In this document: positions 42,532-50,907 of the stretch, in pieces | Layout: every line of letters starts with the position of its first letter | Numbering within the stretch: position 1 is the stretch's first letter | Assembly: GCA_017940465.1 (NCBI GenBank) | Contig: JAGAYN010000036.1 | Location: forward strand, 54,002 to 118,001 | Direction: 5' to 3' | Length of the DNA: 64,000 nt | From: Bacteroidales bacterium | GTDB taxonomy: Bacteria; Bacteroidota; Bacteroidia; Bacteroidales; P3 | The notes under the pieces: generated by a model | Databases searched by the model: none | What the model saw: the letters and a program-made list of their open reading frames with translations, nothing else | Told to the model about the DNA's origin: nothing | Made by a program: the position numbers and the translations under genes

Positions 42532-45249
42532 ATGCTGACCAAACACCTACATATAGCCCACATCCTCGCCCTGCTGCTGGCCGCGACCACCGCCAGCGGA
42601 CAGAAGATTGTGAGTTTCTCGCCACCGACGGACATGTGCGCGGGAGACCTGCACACCGTCACATTCGGACACCAACCCTGGCACGACATCGTTATCCAGT
42701 CGCAGACCGCCAGCCTGGGACACAGCGAGAGGGTCTTCCTGCCCGACGGCGTGGAGTGCGGCAACCCGCCCTCGTGCGCCTACCGGTCGCCAGTCACCTT
42801 CAACGCATTCAGCCCCAACGCCATCGTCAGTTCGGTGAACGACATCAACTACGTGCGCCTCAACATCGAGCATTCCAACCTGGGCGACCTTTACATCAAC
42901 ATCACCTGCCCTAATGGGCAAAAGGCATCGCTGCTCAACTTCAGCAGCAGTGAGCACTTCTCCCAGGAGTCGTCATGCATCGCCAACATCCCCGGCAACC
43001 ACCGCGGGTGGAAGACCTCCGGAGGGTACTACAACCAGAACGTCTCCACGTCGCACACCTACCTGGGCCGCGCGGTGTCCCCGACGGGCGAGCGCACCAG
43101 CAACGCGCCCTGCGACTCGTCGCTGGCGATGAATGCCCCTGGGGTGGGCTGGAACTACTGCTGGAGCAACAACAGCGCCTATCAATACGCCAGCGACACC
43201 CTCATCTACCGCCGCTCCAACGCCAACACGCTTGACCACTACACCTATGGCAGCTACGGAGACGTCACCCCCATATATATCATCGACTCCTCCAACGTGG
43301 CCTCCGGAAGCCACTTCTACAAGCCCGAACAGAGCTTCGCCAACCTGGTGGGATGCCCCCTCAACGGCGAGTGGCGCATAGAGGTGATTGACGGATGGAT
43401 TTACGACAACGGCTATATCTTCGAATGGGAACTTTCGCTCAACGCCAGCCTGATTCCCCCGATGGACTGCTATCCGCAGGCATATCTTGTAACGGGTCCA
43501 TGGGTGACTGCCCTGAACGACTCCTCCTTCACCATCTCCCCTCCCCTGTCGCTGGAGCGCGACACGGCCGTGGCCTACACCTTCAGCATCGTGAGCACCT
43601 GCGGCGACACCATCGACACCACAGCCGTCATCCGCTTCCACCCCAACCGCACCGTCATGCAGGACACCTCCGCCTGCGACCGCCTGTTCTGGAACGGGCG
43701 CGCCATCACCGCCGACACCCTCATCCAGTCAGCCCTCGCCACCACTGCCGGCTGCGACAGCCTGCATACCCTCTCCGTCCACATCCACCCCTCCTACCTC
43801 CTCTACATCCAAGACACCATCGTCGAAAACCAACTCCCCCACACCTACAGCGGACAGACCTTCACCCAGGCCACCGACGCCCACCAAATCCCCCTCCGAA
43901 CCACACAGGGATGCGACAGCACCATCATCTACTCCCTCACCGTGCTGCCCAACACCACCTCGCAACTCGACACCGCTATCTGCGACAACCTGATCCCCTT
44001 CCTTTGGAACGACACCCCCTACTTCTCCACCACCACCGACACCCTGTACCTCTTCACCTCCCGCGGCGCCGACAGCCTCTCCATCCTAAACCTCACCGTC
44101 AATCCCACCTACGACACCACCATACACATCCAGATACAGGAGAACCTCCTCCCAGTCATCTTCAACAACACACACCACTACCGCGACACCGCCTACACCC
44201 TCCACCTTGCCACCACCCAGGGATGCGACAGCACTATCCACTTCTCGCTCCACGTATACCGCAACCACTCCTACACCTACACCCGGACCATCTGCGACAA
44301 CCTCCTCCCCTACACCTGGCACGACATCACCTTCACCCAACCCGACACCCTCACCATCACCCACTTGGACCAGCACGGCGCCGACAGCACCGTCACCCTC
44401 ATCCTCACCACACACACCACCTACGACCTTACCATCCTCGACACCACCTGCGACAACCGTCCCTACACCATCGGCGGCCAGACCCTCCTCCAACCGGGCC
44501 TCCACATCCTCACCCTCGCCACCACACAGGGCTGCGACAGCATCATCCGGCTCCACCTCACGCACCTGCCACACTACGACACCCTCTACATCGACACCAC
44601 CTGCGCCTCACACCGCTACCTCTTCGGCGACACCCTCCGCACCGCCAGCGGCATCTACACCGCCGCCTACACCAACCGCCACCAGTGCGACTCCCTCGTC
44701 ACCCTCCACCTCACCGTCCTCGGCCAGGGGCTCCAGGCCAACCCCAAGGCCATGCCCGAGATAGCCACCTTCGACCAACCCGACATACGCCTCTACGACA
44801 ACAGCCACCACAGCGTATCACGCCTCTGGGAGATAGGCGGCTACCAAAGCAACCAGCGCGACATAGTATACACCTTCCCCGACGGCCTCGACAGCATCGA
44901 CGCCCTCCTCATAGCCTACAGCGGCGACGGCTGCACCGACACCGCCACCCTCACCCTGCGTATGGACCGCGCACGCCTCACCGTCCCCAACGCATTCACC
45001 CCCGACGAACCCCTCAACCGCCTGTGGCATCCCTTCGGGCACCAGGTGATGGAACTGGAGATATGGATATACAACCGCCAGGGCCTCCTCGTCCGCCACC
45101 TGCAAGGCACCGACGCCCAATGGGACGGCACCGACGAAAACGGCACCCCCATGCCGCAGGCCGCATACATATACACCCTCAACTACCGCACCTCCGTCCT
45201 CCCCGACCGGCTGCAACAACGCACCGGAACAGTCCTCCTGCTGAGGTAA
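42532..45249 (+). CDS. Secreted protein with P-domain, seven 52-residue modules and type B sorting domain
   Basis: The 905-residue paralogue of the preceding gene has a signal peptide (about 1-23) and a P-domain at 60-305 (CAYRSPVTFNAF, NYVRLNIEHSNLGDLYINI) close in sequence to the other. Then come seven tandem modules with G-C/A-D-S marks near residues 406, 460, 512, 564, 615, 667 and 718, an even step of about 52 residues. The end (815-905) is a gliding-motility-type sorting domain (VPNAFTPDEPLNRLW, then a WDGTDENG turn). It is probably surface-exposed or released. Adhesion is a reasonable guess; no catalytic residues are seen. Confidence 0.85.
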   Translation: MLTKHLHIAHILALLLAATTASGQKIVSFSPPTDMCAGDLHTVTFGHQPWHDIVIQSQTASLGHSERVFLPDGVECGNPPSCAYRSPVTFNAFSPNAIVSSVNDINYVRLNIEHSNLGDLYINITCPNGQKASLLNFSSSEHFSQESSCIANIPGNHRGWKTSGGYYNQNVSTSHTYLGRAVSPTGERTSNAPCDSSLAMNAPGVGWNYCWSNNSAYQYASDTLIYRRSNANTLDHYTYGSYGDVTPIYIIDSSNVASGSHFYKPEQSFANLVGCPLNGEWRIEVIDGWIYDNGYIFEWELSLNASLIPPMDCYPQAYLVTGPWVTALNDSSFTISPPLSLERDTAVAYTFSIVSTCGDTIDTTAVIRFHPNRTVMQDTSACDRLFWNGRAITADTLIQSALATTAGCDSLHTLSVHIHPSYLLYIQDTIVENQLPHTYSGQTFTQATDAHQIPLRTTQGCDSTIIYSLTVLPNTTSQLDTAICDNLIPFLWNDTPYFSTTTDTLYLFTSRGADSLSILNLTVNPTYDTTIHIQIQENLLPVIFNNTHHYRDTAYTLHLATTQGCDSTIHFSLHVYRNHSYTYTRTICDNLLPYTWHDITFTQPDTLTITHLDQHGADSTVTLILTTHTTYDLTILDTTCDNRPYTIGGQTLLQPGLHILTLATTQGCDSIIRLHLTHLPHYDTLYIDTTCASHRYLFGDTLRTASGIYTAAYTNRHQCDSLVTLHLTVLGQGLQANPKAMPEIATFDQPDIRLYDNSHHSVSRLWEIGGYQSNQRDIVYTFPDGLDSIDALLIAYSGDGCTDTATLTLRMDRARLTVPNAFTPDEPLNRLWHPFGHQVMELEIWIYNRQGLLVRHLQGTDAQWDGTDENGTPMPQAAYIYTLNYRTSVLPDRLQQRTGTVLLLR

Positions 45250-45253
45250 AAAT

Positions 45254-45347
45254 GAAGAATGAAAAATGAAAAATAAAAAATAAAAATGGATTATGGGCTA
45301 TAGAGATTCTTCATTTTTCATTTTTCATTCTTAATTCTTAATTTTCA
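45254..45347. repeat. AT-rich heptamer array forming a 20-bp inverted repeat
   Basis: Units GAAGAAT, GAAAAAT, GAAAAAT, AAAAAAT (45254-45281) are mirrored at 45306-45347 by ATTCTTC, ATTTTTC, ATTTTTC, ATTCTTA, ATTCTTA. The 20-bp arms 45254-45273 and 45313-45332 are perfectly complementary with a 39-base loop. It fills the gap between the secreted protein and dapD and could act as a terminator or leader structure. Confidence 0.75.
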
Positions 45348-45350
45348 AAC

Positions 45351-46154
45351 ATGAACAAAGAACTCATCGAACAAGCCTGGGAGCATCGCGAGCTCCTGCA
45401 ACAGGAAACCCATCGGCAAGCCGTGGAGGAAGCCATAGCCATGCTCGACCGCGGCCAGCTCCGCGCCGCCTCGCCCATAGGCGACGGCCAGTGGCGCACC
45501 AACGAATGGGTCAAGAAAGCCATCCTCCTCTACTTCCAGACCCAAGGGATGCAGACCCTGGAGGCAGGCCCCATGGAATACCACGACAAGATACCCCTCA
45601 AGCACAACCTCGCCGCCCAGGGCATACGCCTCGTGCCCCCCGCCGTGGCACGCTACGGATCCTATGTGGCACCCGGAACCGTCGTCATGCCCTCCTACAT
45701 CAACATCGGAGCCTATGTGGACAGCGGCACCATGGTCGACACCTGGGCCACCGTGGGCTCCTGCGCACAAATCGGCAAGAACGTCCACCTCAGCGGCGGC
45801 GTAGGCATCGGCGGCGTGCTCGAACCCCTGCAGGCCGCCCCCGTCATCGTCGAGGACGGCTGCTTCATAGGCTCGCGCGCCATCATCGTGGAAGGGGCGC
45901 ACATCGGAGCCGAAGCCGTCATAGCCGCCGGCGTCGTCATCACAGGCTCCACCCACATCATCGACACCACCCAGGGCGAACCCCTCACCTACCACGGCCA
46001 TGTGCCCCCGCGCAGCGTCGTCATCCCCGGCTCCTACACCAAGCACCTCCCCGCCGGCGACTACCAGATCCCCTGCGCCCTCATCATAGGCCAGCGCAAG
46101 GAGAGCACCGACAAGAAAACCTCCCTCAACGAAGCCCTCAGGCTCTTCAATTGA
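45351..46154 (+). CDS. dapD: 2,3,4,5-tetrahydropyridine-2,6-dicarboxylate N-succinyltransferase
   Basis: The 267-residue enzyme uses succinyl-CoA in the lysine/diaminopimelate pathway. An N-terminal helical domain (1-95) is followed by the left-handed beta-helix of hexapeptide repeats (about 100-220: VAPGTVVMPSYINIGAYVDS, VGSCAQIGKNVHLSGGVGIG). Length and order match DapD. Its presence suggests the succinylase branch of diaminopimelate synthesis, while many Bacteroidota use the aminotransferase route, so the pathway choice should be judged genome-wide. It is a single gene, with AT-rich heptamers directly upstream. Confidence 0.95.
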   Translation: MNKELIEQAWEHRELLQQETHRQAVEEAIAMLDRGQLRAASPIGDGQWRTNEWVKKAILLYFQTQGMQTLEAGPMEYHDKIPLKHNLAAQGIRLVPPAVARYGSYVAPGTVVMPSYINIGAYVDSGTMVDTWATVGSCAQIGKNVHLSGGVGIGGVLEPLQAAPVIVEDGCFIGSRAIIVEGAHIGAEAVIAAGVVITGSTHIIDTTQGEPLTYHGHVPPRSVVIPGSYTKHLPAGDYQIPCALIIGQRKESTDKKTSLNEALRLFN

Positions 46155-46199
46155 TTCTTAACAAAAATTAACACAAACCGCCCCCTGTCCGGCACGCAC

Positions 46200-46270
46200 C
46201 CTCTAGGTATTCACTAGGTATCCCCTAGGTATTTACTTCGACTGAGAACCGATATGACCCGATTTGGACC
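46200..46270 (+). repeat. 11-bp phased array, AGGTAT triplet plus conserved tail (copy 4)
   Basis: Units from 46200: CCTCTAGGTAT, TCACTAGGTAT, CCCCTAGGTAT, TTACTTCGACT, GAGAACCGATA, TGACCCGATTT, then GGACC. The TATTTACTTCGACTGAGAAC block is identical to copies 1 and 2. It lies between dapD and a lipoprotein gene that are both on the plus strand, unlike copies 1-3, yet the array keeps the plus orientation. Confidence 0.85.
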
Positions 46271-46304
46271 ACATGTCCCGATTTTAACAAACATTAACAT
46301 AAAA

Positions 46305-46676
46305 ATGAAACGCCTCATCCCCCTCGCCCTCCTCCTGGCAACCCTCCTCGCCGCCTGCGTCAAGCACGACGAAATCGACTTCCGGGGCCAGGTCGTCTTC
46401 GTCCAGCAATGCTCGCTCACCGTAAGCCCCTCGGCCGCCGGCTACGCCGTCCAGCTCCAGTCGCCCGAAGCCATCGGCGTGAGCTTCGACTACCTGGGCG
46501 AGCACTACGATAACATGGTCCTCCTCTTCGACCCCGGGTGCATCCTGAAGGTGGGCGACAACATCCGCGGCACCTTCTACCTCGACGACAAAGCCTCGCG
46601 ACAATACTGCGACATCAACAGTTTCAACAACCTCGACATCCCCCAGGGCATCATGCTGGAAACCGATGTTGAATAA
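46305..46676 (+). CDS. Small lipoprotein of unknown function
   Basis: The 123-residue protein has a lipoprotein signal (LLAAC, Cys18) and a beta-rich mature part of about 105 residues (FRGQVVFVQQCSLTVSPSA, later GTFYLDDKASRQYCD). I cannot place it in a family with confidence. It has two extra Cys in the mature part, which could form a disulfide. The ATG at 46305 is chosen for the signal peptide; an earlier in-frame ATG lies inside the phased array. It is the only gene between dapD and dnaN. Confidence 0.75.
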   Translation: MKRLIPLALLLATLLAACVKHDEIDFRGQVVFVQQCSLTVSPSAAGYAVQLQSPEAIGVSFDYLGEHYDNMVLLFDPGCILKVGDNIRGTFYLDDKASRQYCDINSFNNLDIPQGIMLETDVE

Positions 46677-46727
46677 AATGTTGATAAAAAACAACCCCCA
46701 CCGATGCGGAGAATGAAGCAAAAGTTG

Positions 46728-46735
46728 TAATTTTG
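46728..46735 (+). promoter_or_regulatory. -7 box for dnaN
   Basis: TAATTTTG, followed by CACATC, lies 36 bp before the dnaN start codon and matches TAnnTTTG. Confidence 0.65.
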
Positions 46736-46771
46736 CACATCAAACCAACGCGAACAAAAAACAGCAACACA

Positions 46772-47914
46772 ATGAAATTCATAGTAAACAGCCTCCAGCT
46801 GCACCGGCAACTGCAGTCCCTGAGCGGAGTCCTCGCCTCGAGCAACACCATGCCCATCATCGGATGCTTCCACCTGCGTCTGGAAGAAAACACCCTCACG
46901 GTGAAGACCACCGACCTTTCGACCACCCTCGTCACCCGCCTCCCCGTCGAGACCGGCCGCATCGAGGCTGCCGAGGAGATCGCCATCCCCTCCAAAATGC
47001 TGCTCGACATACTGAAAACCTTCGACGACGTACCCCTCACCTTCGACATCGACCCCGCCACCTACACCGTCGAAATCGCCTCCGGCGAAGGCCAGTACCG
47101 CCTCGCCGGCATGGACCCCGCCACCTACCCCACCATGCCAGTGGCCGAGAACACCGGCAAAGTGGCCATGAGCAGCGCCGCCTTCGTCGACGCCATCAAC
47201 AAAACCGTCTTCGCCACCAGCAGCGACGAAATGCACCAGCAGATGAACGGCATCTACTGCGAAATGACCCCCGACGGCGTCACCTTCGTCGCCACCGACG
47301 CCCACAAGCTCGTCCGCTACCGCCGCAACGACCTCACCTGCGACGAAAGCACCAACTTCATCCTCCCCAAGAAACCCATCACCATCGTCAAGAACATCCT
47401 CGCCGCCCGCAAGGAAGACCTCGAGATGACTGTGGAATACAACAACACGAACCTCTTCATCACCTTCGACAACTTCTACATCGTATGCCGCCTCGTCGAC
47501 GGCCGCTACCCCAACTACGAAGCCGCCATCCCCAAGGACAACCCCAACCGCCTCATCCTCGACCGCCAGTCGTTCCTCAACACCCTGCGCCGTGTCAGCA
47601 TCTTCGCCAGTGAAGCCACACGCCAGGTGCGCCTCAGCATCGGCCCCGAGAAAATGGACATCTCCGCCGAAGACCTCGAGCTCTCCAACAAAGCCCACGA
47701 GACCCTCCCCTGCCAGTACGAAGGCGACCCCATGGAAATAGGCTTCAACGCCAAATTCCTCACCGAGATGATCTCCTACCTCGACAGCGAACAGGTCCTC
47801 GTCGAACTCTCCCACCCCTCCCGCGCCGGCATCATCTTCCCCTACGGAAACGAATCGGAAGACAAAAAAGACGACATCCTCATGCTGGTCATGCCCGTCA
47901 TGCTGGCAAACTGA
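46772..47914 (+). CDS. dnaN: DNA polymerase III beta subunit (sliding clamp)
   Basis: The 380-residue protein has the three-domain clamp layout. It begins MKFIVNSLQLHRQLQSLSG, with FHLRLEENTLTVKTTDLSTT at the first domain, and ends in the usual hydrophobic MLVMPVML before the final Ala-Asn. It forms the ring that tethers polymerase III and many repair proteins. The ATG at 46772 is preferred to one 13 codons earlier, which overlaps the -7 box. dnaA is not adjacent; the neighbours are ftsX and cell-envelope genes. Confidence 0.97.
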   Translation: MKFIVNSLQLHRQLQSLSGVLASSNTMPIIGCFHLRLEENTLTVKTTDLSTTLVTRLPVETGRIEAAEEIAIPSKMLLDILKTFDDVPLTFDIDPATYTVEIASGEGQYRLAGMDPATYPTMPVAENTGKVAMSSAAFVDAINKTVFATSSDEMHQQMNGIYCEMTPDGVTFVATDAHKLVRYRRNDLTCDESTNFILPKKPITIVKNILAARKEDLEMTVEYNNTNLFITFDNFYIVCRLVDGRYPNYEAAIPKDNPNRLILDRQSFLNTLRRVSIFASEATRQVRLSIGPEKMDISAEDLELSNKAHETLPCQYEGDPMEIGFNAKFLTEMISYLDSEQVLVELSHPSRAGIIFPYGNESEDKKDDILMLVMPVMLAN

Positions 47915-47920
47915 TAACGA

Positions 47921-48775
47921 ATGAAAAACAAGGTACACCTCTGGGGAACCCACGGTGCCACCATCCTCGGCATCTCCCTCGTCCTCTTCATGCTGGGCGT
48001 ACTCCTCGTCATTGAATACCACTCCTACCGCCTCTCCCACGACACCCAGGAACGCATCACCTACAAAGTCGACCTCGCCCCCGACGTCTCCGACTCGCTC
48101 GCCCTGGCCCTCAAGGCCGACATCGCGCAAATGCCCGAGGTCAAGCACGTGGACTATATTTCCAAAGAGCAAGCCGCCGAAATCTTCTCCCAGGACCTGG
48201 GCGAGGACTTCGTCGGCTTCGCCGGCTACAACCCGCTCTACCCCTCCCTCATGGTCAACTTCAACGTCCAGCTCCTCCCCGACAACTCCACCGCCACCCT
48301 CGACCGCTTCTGCCAGCAGGTAGCCAGCCGCGAAGGCGTCACCGGCGTCGCCTACCAGGAAAACATCGTCGGCGAACTCCGCCAGGCGTTCTACAACCTC
48401 TCCTGGTTCCTCATCGTCTTCGTCGCCCTCCTCCTCGTCATCACCATCCTCCTCATCTCCAGCCTCATCCGCATCGCCATCTACGGCCAGCGCGACACCA
48501 TAGCCACCATGCGCCTCGTCGGAGCCAAAGCCGGCTTCATCGCACGCCCCTTCCGCCTCCGCAGCATCGCCTACGGCACCATCGGCGGCCTCGTGGCCGT
48601 CGTGCTCACCGCCCTGGCCCTTTGGGTGGCCGACCGCCAGTTCTTGCTCAGCCTCCTCGAAAGCCGCCACCTCCCCTGGTACGCCGCCATCGCCGCCGCC
48701 ACCGTCCTCACCGGCATCCTCATCGCCTACCTCGCCACCGCCGCCACCGTCCGCCGCTACATCGACAAACACTGA
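47921..48775 (+). CDS. ftsX: Cell division protein FtsX-like permease
   Basis: The 284-residue protein has one N-terminal membrane helix (about 13-33), an extracytoplasmic domain (40-150, VKHVDYISKEQAAEIFSQDL) and three C-terminal helices with the FtsX core (QRDTIATMRLVGAKAGFI). With FtsE it regulates peptidoglycan hydrolases at the division site. ftsE is not adjacent, as usual in Bacteroidota, where it lies elsewhere. It begins seven bases after dnaN and is followed by DUF3098 and uppP. Confidence 0.92.
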   Translation: MKNKVHLWGTHGATILGISLVLFMLGVLLVIEYHSYRLSHDTQERITYKVDLAPDVSDSLALALKADIAQMPEVKHVDYISKEQAAEIFSQDLGEDFVGFAGYNPLYPSLMVNFNVQLLPDNSTATLDRFCQQVASREGVTGVAYQENIVGELRQAFYNLSWFLIVFVALLLVITILLISSLIRIAIYGQRDTIATMRLVGAKAGFIARPFRLRSIAYGTIGGLVAVVLTALALWVADRQFLLSLLESRHLPWYAAIAAATVLTGILIAYLATAATVRRYIDKH

Positions 48776-48820
48776 AAACGGCACATTATTATATAGAATA
48801 CATAAAATATACACATACAC

Positions 48821-49078
48821 ATGGAAAAAACCACCTCCGAAAAACAGCCGCAAAAATCCGCCTTCGGCACCATCAACTACATACTCATGGGCATCGGCCT
48901 CCTCCTCCTGGCCGTCGGCTACATCCTCCTCAGCGGTGGCGGAAGCGACGACCCCACGCAGTTCAACCCCGAAATGTTCAACGCCCGCCGCCTCTACGTC
49001 GCCCCCGCGCTCATCGTCATCGGTTTCATAGTCGAAATCGTAGCTATCATGTACAAAGATAAAAAGAAACAATCATGA
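48821..49078 (+). CDS. DUF3098 small membrane protein
   Basis: The 85-residue protein has two hydrophobic helices (about 18-40 and 60-80) with the pattern [21 protein letters not shown] between them and a basic end (KDKKKQS). DUF3098 genes sit between ftsX and uppP in many Bacteroidota. The stop overlaps the uppP start by four bases. Function is unknown; a link to cell-wall growth is inferred from position. Confidence 0.85.
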   Translation: MEKTTSEKQPQKSAFGTINYILMGIGLLLLAVGYILLSGGGSDDPTQFNPEMFNARRLYVAPALIVIGFIVEIVAIMYKDKKKQS

Positions 49079-49926
49079 ACTGGTTCGAATCCCTCATCCT
49101 CGGCATCGTACAGGGCCTCACCGAATACCTGCCCGTCAGTTCCAGCGGACACCTGGCCATAGGCCAGGCCCTCTTCGGCATCGACAACGGCGCCGAAAAC
49201 CTCACCTTCACCGTTATGGTACACGTGGCCACCGTCCTCAGCACCATCGTCGTCTTCTGGCGCGAAATCTGGGGCATCCTCGTGGACCTCTTCCAGTGGC
49301 TGCGCTCGCTCTTCGTCCATGACGAGACCACCCTCTCCGAAAAAATCAAAAACGCCAACGAAGGCACCCGCTACTCCCTCAACATCCTCATCTCCATGAT
49401 CCCCATCGGCATCGTAGGATTCACCCTCAAGGACAAAGTGGAATCCGTCTTCGGTAGCGGACTCCTCGTCGTGGGCTTCTGCCTCCTCGTCACCTCCTTC
49501 CTCCTCTCCTACTCCTACTTCGCCAACCCCCGCCAGCGCGAAAACATCTCCCCGCTGCATGCCCTCATCATCGGATGCGCGCAGGCCCTAGCCGTCCTCC
49601 CCGGCCTCTCCCGCTCCGGCTCCACCATCGCCACCGGAATGCTCCTCGGCAACAAAAAAGAGAAGCTGGCACAATTCTCCTTCCTCATGGTCATCCCACC
49701 CATCCTGGGCGAAGCCCTGCTGGACACCAAGGACATGCTCTCCATGGGTATCTCCAACGCCATGGCCGGCATCTCCCCCTCCGTCCTGCTGGTAGGCTTC
49801 GTGGCCGCCTTCGTAAGCGGACTGGTGGCCTGCCGCTGGATGGTCAATATCGTCAAGAAAGGCAAACTCATCTGGTTCGCCCTCTACTGCGCCGTGGTCG
49901 GCATCGCCGTCATGGTGCTCGCCTAA
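49075..49926 (+). CDS. uppP: Undecaprenyl-diphosphatase
   Basis: The 283-residue integral membrane enzyme has both active-site motifs of UppP/Bac[18 protein letters not shown] near residue 15-31 and [16 protein letters not shown] near 175-190, with the catalytic Ser, Arg and Glu positions. It recycles the C55 lipid carrier for peptidoglycan and O-antigen synthesis and can confer bacitracin tolerance. It overlaps DUF3098 and is followed by truB after 18 bp. Confidence 0.96.
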   Translation: MNWFESLILGIVQGLTEYLPVSSSGHLAIGQALFGIDNGAENLTFTVMVHVATVLSTIVVFWREIWGILVDLFQWLRSLFVHDETTLSEKIKNANEGTRYSLNILISMIPIGIVGFTLKDKVESVFGSGLLVVGFCLLVTSFLLSYSYFANPRQRENISPLHALIIGCAQALAVLPGLSRSGSTIATGMLLGNKKEKLAQFSFLMVIPPILGEALLDTKDMLSMGISNAMAGISPSVLLVGFVAAFVSGLVACRWMVNIVKKGKLIWFALYCAVVGIAVMVLA

Positions 49927-49944
49927 CCCTCCGCGAACCTCCCC

Positions 49945-50745
49945 ATGACACCCGAACAGATACAGGCAGGCATCGTACTGCCCGTGGACAAGCCGCGCCA
50001 ATGGACCTCGTTCCAGGCAGTGGCCAAAATCAAAGCCATCCTGCGCCACAGTTGCGGACTCCCCAAGGTGAAAATCGGCCATGCCGGCACCCTCGATCCC
50101 CTGGCCACCGGACTGCTCCTTGTCTGCATCGGTCGCGCCACCAAAAGCATCCCCTCGCTCCAGGACGCCGACAAAGTCTACACCGGCACCCTCGTCCTCG
50201 GCGCCACCACCCCCTGCCACGACCTGGAACGCCCCATCGACCGCTACTACCCCTTCAGCCACATCACCCTCCACAGCCTCCAGGAAGCCGCCCGCGGGCT
50301 GACAGGTCCCCTCATGCAGGCGCCACCGATATTCAGTGCCGTGAAAATCGAAGGCAAACGAGCCTACGAACTGGCCCGCGCCGACACCTCGGACGAGATG
50401 GTCAAGCCCAAGGCTGTGCTGGTGCACAGTTTTGAAATCACAGACTTCCGCCCCGGCGACGCCTCCGCCGCCACCTGCCCCTCCACCTCTGCCGCCCCCT
50501 CGGACGACACCCACCTCTACAGCAATCCCCAAGGCACTGTCCCCCAGCACCTTCCACAGGCAGACTTCCGCATCGCTTGCGGAAAAGGCACCTACATACG
50601 GTCGCTCGCCCGCGACCTCGGCACAGCCCTCGGCAGCGGCGCATTCCTGACTGCGCTGCGCCGCGAACAGATAGGCACATACTCCGTCGACAAAGCCCTG
50701 AAACTGGAACAGGTGGAATCCTACCTGAAGTCTGAACCCCTATAG
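49945..50745 (+). CDS. truB: tRNA pseudouridine(55) synthase
   Basis: The 266-residue enzyme has the catalytic Asp51 in HAGTLDPLATGLLLVCIG and the PPIFSAVKIEGKRAYELAR segment near 130. It makes pseudouridine 55 in the tRNA T-loop. Residues about 170-206 are an extra Ala/Ser/Thr/Pro-rich loop (PGDASAATCPSTSAAPSDD and a His-containing end) just before the conserved RIACGKGTYIRSLARDLG. It is the last gene of the ftsX-DUF3098-uppP-truB run. In many Bacteroidota queA follows truB directly, but here it lies 7.8 kb away. Confidence 0.94.
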   Translation: MTPEQIQAGIVLPVDKPRQWTSFQAVAKIKAILRHSCGLPKVKIGHAGTLDPLATGLLLVCIGRATKSIPSLQDADKVYTGTLVLGATTPCHDLERPIDRYYPFSHITLHSLQEAARGLTGPLMQAPPIFSAVKIEGKRAYELARADTSDEMVKPKAVLVHSFEITDFRPGDASAATCPSTSAAPSDDTHLYSNPQGTVPQHLPQADFRIACGKGTYIRSLARDLGTALGSGAFLTALRREQIGTYSVDKALKLEQVESYLKSEPL

Positions 50746-50786
50746 GCAATGACCCTGGCCTCCACCCTATCCCCGGAAACATTTTT

Positions 50787-50818
50787 TTTGGCCATGTTGA
50801 GCAACTTTTGTATCTTTG
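50787..50818 (+). promoter_or_regulatory. Promoter for the DUF349 gene (TTTG-N20-TAnnTTTG)
   Basis: TTTG at 50787-50790 and TATCTTTG at 50811-50818 are 20 bp apart, a full consensus promoter 90 bp before the start codon. The leader 50825-50907 is AT-rich. Confidence 0.8.
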
Positions 50819-50907
50819 CAACTGATTGTACCTATTGTACATACAAACGAAAATACCGCTAACTTATTGAAAAATAAGTAATTCTAAAAACAAAAACAAC
50901 CATCGAG

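Noticed and set aside
46272-47914. Replication origin near dnaN
   Set aside because: No dnaA gene and no cluster of DnaA boxes (TTATCCACA) was seen; dnaN alone does not mark oriC in Bacteroidota.
46577-49072. Minus-strand frame of about 831 codons opposite dnaN and ftsX
   Set aside because: Shadow of dnaN and ftsX, with Asp/Glu/Gly/Val-rich composition and no domain.
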